Notes under the pieces: model-generated
What the model was told of the DNA's origin: nothing
What the model saw: the letters and a program-made list of their open reading frames with translations, nothing else
The model's database searches: none
Made by a program: the position numbers and the translations under genes
In this document: piece by piece, positions 1 through 5,249 of the stretch
How the letters are laid out: each line of letters starts with the position of its first letter
Numbering within the stretch: the first letter of the stretch is position 1
NCBI GenBank assembly: GCA_902767195.1
Contig: CACXGS010000181.1
Coordinates: forward strand, 1-6,214
Reading direction: 5' to 3'
Length of the DNA: 6,214 nucleotides
From: an uncultured Lachnospiraceae bacterium
GTDB taxonomy: Bacteria > Bacillota_A > Clostridia > Lachnospirales > Lachnospiraceae

Positions 1-1796
1 ACTGGGGCATCTCCAGGAATCGTTACTGGGGTACTCCGCTCAATGTATGGGTCTGTGATGACTGTGGCCATATGGACTGCATCGGAAGCCGGCAGGAGCT
101 GGCAGATAAGAGCGGGAATCCGGAGGCGATGGAAGTGGAGCTTCATCGTCCCTATATCGATGAGATTACAATTTCCTGTCCGGTGTGCGGTAAAGTTATG
201 AAGAGAGTTCCGGAAGTGATTGACTGCTGGTTTGATTCCGGAGCCATGCCTTTTGCCCAGTATCATTATCCTTTTGAGAATCAGGAATTTTTCAAAGAGC
301 ATTTTCCTGCCAAGTTTATCTCAGAGGCAGTAGACCAGACCAGAGGATGGTTTTACTCTCTTCTGGCGGAATCTACACTGCTCTTTAACAGGGCCCCCTT
401 TGAGAATGTTATTGTTCTGGGTCACGTTCAGGATGAGAATGGCCAGAAAATGAGCAAGAGTAAAGGAAATGCGGTGGATCCCTTTGAGGCTCTTGAGCAG
501 CACGGCGCAGATGCCATCCGCTGGTATTTCTACTCCAACAGTGCTCCCTGGCTGCCCAACCGTTTCCATGATAAAGCAGTGACGGAAGGCCAGCGGAAAT
601 TTATGGGTACTCTCTGGAATACTTACGCATTTTATGTTCTTTATGCCGATATCGACGAGTTCGATCCGACCAAATATACATTAGATACAGAGAAGCTGTC
701 CGTTATGGACCGCTGGCTCTTATCCAAATTAAATAGCTGTGTGAAAACAGTGGATGATAATCTTGCGTCCTACAGGATACCGGAGACAGCGAAAGCTCTC
801 CAGAGTTTTGTGGATGATATGAGTAACTGGTATGTCCGTCGTTCCAGAGAACGTTTCTGGGCGAAAGGAATGGAGCAGGATAAGATCAATGCCTACATGA
901 CACTCTATACAGCTCTGGTAACCATATCCAAGGCCGCAGCTCCAATGATTCCGTTTATGACGGAAGACATTTATCAGAATATTGTCAGAACAGTGAATCC
1001 GCAGGCTCCGATCAGTATTCATCTGTGTGATTATCCGACAGTGCAGGAAGACCTGATCGATCCTGAGCTGGAGAAGAATATGGATGAAGTCCTTCAGATT
1101 GTTGTTTTGGGACGAGCTGCAAGGAATCTTTCCGGTATCAAGAACCGCCAGCCTGTCGGTGAGATGTATGTACAGGCAGAGAACCGGCTGGATGCTTTCT
1201 TTGTTGAGATCATCAGGGATGAGCTGAATGTGAAGAACATTGAGTTTAAGGATGACGTTTCTGACCTGATCAGTTACAGCTTCAAACCACAGATGAGGAT
1301 CCTTGGTCCCAAGTACGGTAAAGAGCTGGGACAGATCCGGAAGATCTTAAGTGAGATTGACGGAACCGCTGCCAAAAAAGAGCTGGATGAGACCGGAGTT
1401 TTGACAATTGAACTGAATAGTGGTAGTATTGAGCTTACGCCTGAAGAGCTGCTGATCGATACACAGCAGAAAGAAGGCCTGATCACACAGGCTGACCGTG
1501 GTGTTACAGTGGTTCTTGATACGAATCTGACTCCGGAACTGATTGAGGAAGGATTTGTAAGAGAGATTATCAGCAAGATTCAGACGATGAGAAAGGAAGC
1601 CGATTTTGAGGTGACCGATCATATCAGCGTCAGTGTGAAAGACAACAATAAGATTAAAGAGATCATGAATGCTCACTCTGATGAGATCCGACAGGATGTA
1701 TTGGCGGATGAGATCTTATTCGACACGGAGATCGGATATTCCAAAGACTGGAATATCAACGGGGAGAAGGTAAGACTCGGTGTCGAGAGAAAATAA
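1..1796 (+). CDS. ileS: Isoleucyl-tRNA synthetase, 3' portion (5' end outside window)
   Basis: Class I aminoacyl-tRNA synthetase that attaches isoleucine to tRNA-Ile in the cytoplasm. The open frame enters from the left edge; its first full codon is at position 3, so the ATG at 72 is an internal methionine. Visible landmarks, in order: WGISRNRYWGTP (3-38); a zinc-ribbon-like pair of CxxC motifs (54-65 and 177-188); the DCWFDSG segment; the KMSKS ATP-binding loop (447-461) followed by KGN; an anticodon-binding helical domain containing SNWYVRRSRERFW (about 680-1180); and a long C-terminal extension ending at TAA (1794-1796). The N-terminal HIGH motif and most of the editing domain lie outside the window. 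The internal zinc ribbon, and a long C-terminus with no terminal cysteine zinc site, match the eukaryote-like type 2 IleRS found in many Clostridia rather than the E. coli type. No frameshift is seen. Confidence 0.97.
   Translation, partial: WGISRNRYWGTPLNVWVCDDCGHMDCIGSRQELADKSGNPEAMEVELHRPYIDEITISCPVCGKVMKRVPEVIDCWFDSGAMPFAQYHYPFENQEFFKEHFPAKFISEAVDQTRGWFYSLLAESTLLFNRAPFENVIVLGHVQDENGQKMSKSKGNAVDPFEALEQHGADAIRWYFYSNSAPWLPNRFHDKAVTEGQRKFMGTLWNTYAFYVLYADIDEFDPTKYTLDTEKLSVMDRWLLSKLNSCVKTVDDNLASYRIPETAKALQSFVDDMSNWYVRRSRERFWAKGMEQDKINAYMTLYTALVTISKAAAPMIPFMTEDIYQNIVRTVNPQAPISIHLCDYPTVQEDLIDPELEKNMDEVLQIVVLGRAARNLSGIKNRQPVGEMYVQAENRLDAFFVEIIRDELNVKNIEFKDDVSDLISYSFKPQMRILGPKYGKELGQIRKILSEIDGTAAKKELDETGVLTIELNSGSIELTPEELLIDTQQKEGLITQADRGVTVVLDTNLTPELIEEGFVREIISKIQTMRKEADFEVTDHISVSVKDNNKIKEIMNAHSDEIRQDVLADEILFDTEIGYSKDWNINGEKVRLGVERK
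1401..1429 (+). promoter_or_regulatory. Possible internal promoter within ileS, upstream of glgP
   Basis: A perfect TTGACA -35 hexamer (1401-1406) is followed after exactly 17 nt by TAGTAT (1424-1429, four of six bases matching TATAAT). The -10 is preceded by TGG at 1421-1423, which fits the TGn extended -10 motif. Transcription would start near 1436, inside the ileS coding region and about 375 nt before the phosphorylase start. The match may be chance, because the bases also encode a normal stretch of IleRS. If real, it would let the phosphorylase be expressed independently of ileS. Confidence 0.3.
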
Positions 1797-1797
1797 C

Positions 1798-1803
1798 AGG
1801 AGG
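1798..1803 (+). promoter_or_regulatory. Ribosome binding site that fixes the TTG start of glgP
   Basis: AGGAGG begins one base after the ileS stop codon and sits 8 nt before TTG at 1812, an ideal spacing. The only nearby ATG (1804-1806) abuts the site with no spacer and reads only three codons before a TGA (1813-1815). The next in-frame ATG of the phosphorylase is at 1881, far from any comparable site. TTG is therefore the best start. Confidence 0.85.
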
Positions 1804-1811
1804 ATGAACAT

Positions 1812-4268
1812 TTGATCAAAAAGAATAAAGTAAAATTCAGCAAAAAGAAATTTAAGAAAGCGGTTCAGGACCAGGTCAGGATGCTGTTCCGCCGTGATAT
1901 GAACGAAGCCACACCGCAGCAGATGTTCCAGGCGGTAGCCTATGCGGTGAAGGATTCGATCATTGATGACTGGATCGCTACACATAAGGCCTATATTGAG
2001 CAGGACCAGAAGATGGTTTACTATATGTCCATGGAATTCCTGATGGGAAGAGCCCTGGGCAATAACATGATCAATATGCTTTGCTACGACGAGATCCGGG
2101 AAGCCCTCGATGAGATGGGATTTGATCTGAATCTGATTGAAGATCAGGAACCGGACGCGGCTTTAGGCAATGGAGGTCTCGGACGACTGGCAGCATGTTT
2201 CCTGGATTCTCTGGCCACCCTGAACTACCCGGCATACGGCTGCGGTATCCGTTATCGCTACGGTATGTTTAAACAGGAGATACAAGACGGATTCCAGATT
2301 GAGAAGCCGGACGACTGGCTCAAGTATGGCAATCCTTTTGAGATCCGCAGAGATGAGTATGCGGTAGAAGTTAAGTTTGGCGGCTATGTTGACGTGGTGA
2401 ACGGACCGGACGGCAAGCCCAAGTTCTACCAGAAAGGTTACAGGAGTGTCCTTGCCGTTCCCTATGATATGCCGGTAATCGGCTACGGCAACGGTATTGT
2501 GAATTCCCTTCGAATCTGGGATGCCCAGGCTATACAGAATTTCAACCTGGATGACTTTGACAAGGGAGAGTATCAGAAGGCCGTGGAGCAGGAGAACCTG
2601 GCCAGGACCATCTGTGAGGTCCTCTACCCCAACGACAATCATATGGCGGGAAAAGAGCTCCGCTTAAAGCAGCAGTATTTCTTTACCTCCGCCTCTGTCC
2701 AGAGGGCTCTTCAGAAGTTCAAACAGACGCATGACAGCATCTTTGATCTTCCCAATAAAGTATGTTTCCAGATGAATGATACCCACCCCACCGTAGCCGT
2801 TGCCGAGCTGATGAGGCTTCTGGTGGACGAAGAAGGACTGGAGTGGGATGAAGCATGGGATCTTGTATCCAGGACCTGTGCATATACCAACCATACCATC
2901 ATGTCGGAAGCCCTTGAGAAATGGCCGATTGAGCTCTTTTCCAGGCTGCTTCCCCGTGTATACCAGATCATCGAGGAGATTAACCGCCGCTTTGTGATCG
3001 AGATTCAGAACCGGTTCCCCGGTGAGCCGGACAGAATCCGGAAAATGGCGATTCTTTATGACGGTCAGGTCAGAATGGCCAACCTGGCTATCGCCGGCAG
3101 CTTTTCCGTCAACGGAGTTGCGCGGCTTCACACGGAAATCCTTAAAAACCGTGAGTTAAAGGATTTCTATGAAATGATGCCACAGAAGTTTAACAATAAG
3201 ACAAACGGTATCACCCAGAGACGTTTCCTCCTTCACGGAAATCCTCTGCTGGCCCGCTGGGTGACTGACAAGATCGGCAACGAGTGGATAACAGATCTGT
3301 CTCATATGAAGGAACTGGCAATCTATGCGGATGATCCCAGAAGCCAGAGAGAATTCATGCAGATCAAGTACCAGAATAAGGTGCGTCTTGCCAATTATAT
3401 CAAGGAGCATAACGGCATCGATGTGAACCCCAGGTCCATCTTTGACTGTCAGGTTAAGAGACTGCACGAATATAAACGTCAGCAGATGAACATCCTGCAT
3501 GTTATGTATCTGTATAATCAGCTGAAGACCCATCCGGACATGGATATTGTCCCAAGGACTTTCATTTTCGGTGCTAAGGCAGCGGCAGGTTACCGTACTG
3601 CCAAGCTGACCATTAAACTGATTAATTCCGTAGCCGACCGCATCAATAATGACGAGTCCATCGGTGGAAAGATCAAGGTCGTCTTCATCGAAGATTATCG
3701 TGTATCCAATGCCGAGCTGATCTTTGCGGCAGCTGATGTCAGTGAACAGATTTCGACAGCCTCCAGGGAGGCCTCCGGAACCGGAAACATGAAGTTCATG
3801 CTGAACGGTGCTGTTACTATCGGCACCATGGATGGCGCTAATGTGGAGATCGTGGAAGAAGTCGGTGAAGAGAATGCTTTCATATTCGGACTGAGTGCCG
3901 ATCAGGTAATGGAATATGAGAGGAACGGCAATTATTATCCGAGAGATATCTACAATAATAATGAGGATATCAGACAGGTACTGACCCAGCTGGTGAATGG
4001 GTATTATGCACCGGAGAATCCGGAGCTCTTCCGCGAGCTGTATAATTCTCTTCTGGATAAGGACACCTACTTTACCCTGATGGACTTTGATTCCTACAAA
4101 GAGGCTCAGAGAAGAGTCGATCAGGAATACAGGGATCAGGAATCCTGGGCCAGAAAAGCCATGCTTCAGACTGCCTGCTGCGGAAAGTTTTCTTCGGACC
4201 GTACCATCCAGGAATATGTTGACGAAATCTGGCATTTAGGCAAAATTAAGCCCGTTAACAAAAAATAG
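1812..4268 (+). CDS. glgP: Glycogen/maltodextrin phosphorylase (GT35 family)
   Basis: Pyridoxal-phosphate enzyme that releases glucose-1-phosphate from the non-reducing ends of glycogen or maltodextrins using inorganic phosphate; cytoplasmic. The 818-residue product is of normal full length. Family landmarks are in order: MSMEFLMGR near residue 75; the glycine loop GNGGLGR (119-125); the active-site segment YTNHTIMSEALEKWP with His361 aligning with the catalytic-site histidine of animal phosphorylase; DCQVKRLHEYKRQ; and EASGTGNMKFMLNG, in which Lys661 should form the Schiff base with PLP. The N-terminus is very lysine-rich (eight lysines in the first 16 residues), and I see no counterpart of the animal regulatory serine segment. 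Translation starts at TTG, 15 nt after ileS, so co-transcription is likely, and a terminator follows the stop closely. No other glycogen gene is in view. Whether glycogen (GlgP) or maltodextrin (MalP) is preferred cannot be told from motifs, so the symbol is provisional. Confidence 0.95.
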   Translation: MIKKNKVKFSKKKFKKAVQDQVRMLFRRDMNEATPQQMFQAVAYAVKDSIIDDWIATHKAYIEQDQKMVYYMSMEFLMGRALGNNMINMLCYDEIREALDEMGFDLNLIEDQEPDAALGNGGLGRLAACFLDSLATLNYPAYGCGIRYRYGMFKQEIQDGFQIEKPDDWLKYGNPFEIRRDEYAVEVKFGGYVDVVNGPDGKPKFYQKGYRSVLAVPYDMPVIGYGNGIVNSLRIWDAQAIQNFNLDDFDKGEYQKAVEQENLARTICEVLYPNDNHMAGKELRLKQQYFFTSASVQRALQKFKQTHDSIFDLPNKVCFQMNDTHPTVAVAELMRLLVDEEGLEWDEAWDLVSRTCAYTNHTIMSEALEKWPIELFSRLLPRVYQIIEEINRRFVIEIQNRFPGEPDRIRKMAILYDGQVRMANLAIAGSFSVNGVARLHTEILKNRELKDFYEMMPQKFNNKTNGITQRRFLLHGNPLLARWVTDKIGNEWITDLSHMKELAIYADDPRSQREFMQIKYQNKVRLANYIKEHNGIDVNPRSIFDCQVKRLHEYKRQQMNILHVMYLYNQLKTHPDMDIVPRTFIFGAKAAAGYRTAKLTIKLINSVADRINNDESIGGKIKVVFIEDYRVSNAELIFAAADVSEQISTASREASGTGNMKFMLNGAVTIGTMDGANVEIVEEVGEENAFIFGLSADQVMEYERNGNYYPRDIYNNNEDIRQVLTQLVNGYYAPENPELFRELYNSLLDKDTYFTLMDFDSYKEAQRRVDQEYRDQESWARKAMLQTACCGKFSSDRTIQEYVDEIWHLGKIKPVNKK

Positions 4269-4280
4269 TCATATAATTTG

Positions 4281-4326
4281 ATTCCCTTTTCGAGGATAGA
4301 ATAATCCCCGAAAAGGGAATTTTTTT
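4281..4326 (+). terminator. Strong rho-independent terminator after glgP
   Basis: A perfect 12-bp stem pairs 4281-4292 with 4309-4320. It continues past one A/C mismatch into four more pairs (4294-4297 with 4304-4307) and closes on a 6-nt loop. Seven consecutive T residues follow (4320-4326). It starts 12 nt after the phosphorylase stop and should end the ileS-glgP transcript. There is no matching A-tract on its left side, so it is expected to work only for + strand transcription. Confidence 0.95.
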
Positions 4327-4440
4327 GCCGTAAAGAAGGAATGAAACCATCTTTACTACCAAAAAACAAGGGAGAAATATCATGAAAAATTGTTGATATT
4401 AACTCAGAACAGAAAAATATTTAGAAATTTTGATTAAAAT

Positions 4441-4453
4441 TTGCAATTTGCAA
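4441..4453 (+). repeat. Tandem palindromic hexamer TTGCAA-T-TTGCAA, possible operator
   Basis: The self-complementary hexamer TTGCAA occurs twice, separated by one T, giving a 13-base element that is both a direct and an inverted repeat. It covers the predicted -35 region, where a bound regulator could block or modify polymerase access. Chance is possible in such AT-rich sequence, and no matching regulator is known from the window. Confidence 0.35.
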
Positions 4454-4469
4454 CAAAAAAGTATAGAAT
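4441..4469 (+). promoter_or_regulatory. Probable sigma-A promoter of the corrinoid protein-kinase unit
   Basis: TTGCAA (4441-4446, four of six matches to TTGACA) is separated by 17 nt from TAGAAT (4464-4469, five of six matches to TATAAT). Start of transcription would be near 4476, giving a leader of about 30 nt. The 30 nt upstream are very AT-rich with A and T runs, as in UP-element-like promoters. An overlapping alternative -10, TATAGT (4469-4474), is as good a match but is less well spaced from a -35. The position just after a terminator and before a strong ribosome binding site supports a promoter here; the exact hexamers are uncertain. Confidence 0.55.
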
Positions 4470-4495
4470 ATAGTCGAGTAATCATCTTTTCTTAC

Positions 4496-4501
4496 AGGAG
4501 G
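4496..4501 (+). promoter_or_regulatory. Ribosome binding site of the corrinoid protein gene
   Basis: AGGAGG, continuing as GG to 4503, stands 4 nt before ATG at 4506. Spacing is on the short side but the complementarity is maximal. The next in-frame ATG (4530) would lie about 28 nt away from it, so 4506 is the start. Confidence 0.85.
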
Positions 4502-4505
4502 GGTT

Positions 4506-5183
4506 ATGAGAGCTACAATAGATGAGATCATGGACTCACTGCAGAAGGGACAAAGTAAAAGGGTGGAAGAGCTTGTCAAGATGGCTCTGGACGAAGGAAT
4601 CTCCTCCCGGGAGATTCTGGAAGATGGCTTTTTGAAGGGAATGGAGACCCTGGCTGACCAGTTCGAGCATGAGGAAGTGGGTGTGCCGCGTATTCTCTCT
4701 GTTACCAGAGCTCTGGATAAGGGTGTGGAAGCCCTTCATCGCTATATGGGACACCGTGAAGTAAAGGAGATCGGTACCGTAGTGTTAGGAACAGTGAACG
4801 GTGAGCTTCATGATATTGGAAAGAACCTGGTGAAGTTGATGATGGAGAGTCGGAATATCCTTGTTGTGGATCTGGGTGTCAATGTTCCTTATTCAAAGTT
4901 TGTGAATGAGGTCATTAACAGTAAGGCGAAGGTGCTCTGCCTGAGCGGCATCCTGCCGGACACCTACAAGGATATGAGGGCGGTGATTGAAGAATTTGAA
5001 CTGCGCGGAATCCGGGACAGGGTTTATATCATGGTCGGCGGCTACTATATGAACGCTGAGCTGGCAAGAAAAATCGGGGCAGACTGTTATACGGAAGATG
5101 CCGGAAGCTGTGCGGAGACAGCCTGCCGCTATCTTATGAAAAAGGGAAGACGCAAAAAGAAGATCCAGGAAGAAGTATCGTAG
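4506..5183 (+). CDS. Corrinoid (cobalamin)-binding protein of methyltransferase systems, MtaC/MtbC/MttC-like
   Basis: Small soluble corrinoid protein. In known systems such proteins accept a methyl group from a substrate-specific methyltransferase onto Co(I) and hand it to a second methyltransferase that passes it to tetrahydrofolate or coenzyme M. The 225 residues show both family domains: an N-terminal helical B12-binding-2 domain (about 3-85) and a C-terminal Rossmann-like B12-binding domain (about 90-210). The cobalt-ligand histidine is His102 in GTVNGELHDIGKN. The other two signature elements are LSGIL (Ser147) and MVGG (Gly178-179). Glu100 replaces the usual Asp of DxHxxG, and Ile149 replaces the usual Leu of SxL. 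The C-terminus ends in a basic cluster, KKGRRKKK (212-219). It is the first gene after its promoter, with a PocR-domain kinase gene following. No methyltransferase is in view, so the substrate is unknown. A role in sensing rather than catalysis is possible but only inferred. Confidence 0.92.
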   Translation: MRATIDEIMDSLQKGQSKRVEELVKMALDEGISSREILEDGFLKGMETLADQFEHEEVGVPRILSVTRALDKGVEALHRYMGHREVKEIGTVVLGTVNGELHDIGKNLVKLMMESRNILVVDLGVNVPYSKFVNEVINSKAKVLCLSGILPDTYKDMRAVIEEFELRGIRDRVYIMVGGYYMNAELARKIGADCYTEDAGSCAETACRYLMKKGRRKKKIQEEVS

Positions 5184-5192
5184 ATGAGTGAC

Positions 5193-5208
5193 TGCCGGGA
5201 GCCCGGCA
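5193..5208 (+). other. GC-rich intercistronic hairpin
   Basis: TGCCGGG and CCCGGCA form an inverted repeat with two bases between them, effectively a 6-bp stem with a GAGC loop. It lies 10 nt after the corrinoid gene stop and about 40 nt before the kinase start. No T-run follows, so it is not a standard terminator. CCCG (5202-5205) could pair instead with CGGG (5213-5216). It may stabilise or process the mRNA and so set different expression levels of the two genes; this is inference. Confidence 0.55.
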
Positions 5209-5236
5209 ATCGCGGGATCGGATAGTATGAATGCTT

Positions 5237-5241
5237 GGAGG
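5237..5241 (+). promoter_or_regulatory. Ribosome binding site that fixes the GTG start of the kinase
   Basis: GGAGG lies 8 nt before GTG at 5250, and the reading frame from that GTG gives the complete PocR domain. The nearby TTG (5246) and ATG codons (5227, 5231-5233) lie in other frames, and the first in-frame internal Met is residue 99, well inside the domain. Confidence 0.85.
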
Positions 5242-5249
5242 AAACTTGA

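Noticed and set aside
72..74. ATG at 72 as the start of a separate protein
   Set aside because: The frame is open to the left edge and the upstream codons encode the conserved WGISRNRYWGTP segment of isoleucyl-tRNA synthetase.
3156..4235. 359-codon open frame on the - strand opposite the phosphorylase gene
   Set aside because: It lies wholly antisense to a clearly conserved gene, shows no recognisable domain, and is best explained by the codon usage of the + strand.
4393..4422. Alternative promoter TTGATA with AATATT at 18 nt
   Set aside because: The -10 is a poor match and the leader would be longer; the pair at 4441-4469 is better in sequence and spacing.
4327..4505. Cobalamin riboswitch upstream of the corrinoid protein
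   Set aside because: The stretch is short and AT-rich, and I find no B12-box-like motif or the extended pairing expected of that riboswitch.
5181..5225. TAG stop of the corrinoid gene read as pyrrolysine, since UAG-pyrrolysine occurs in some methylamine methyltransferases
   Set aside because: Pyrrolysine lies inside the methyltransferase, not in its corrinoid partner. The protein is already full length, and readthrough would add only 13 codons before another TAG.
5193..5225. Intercistronic hairpin as a transcription terminator
   Set aside because: The stem is short and no T-run follows; the kinase gene downstream has its own good ribosome binding site and no clear promoter.
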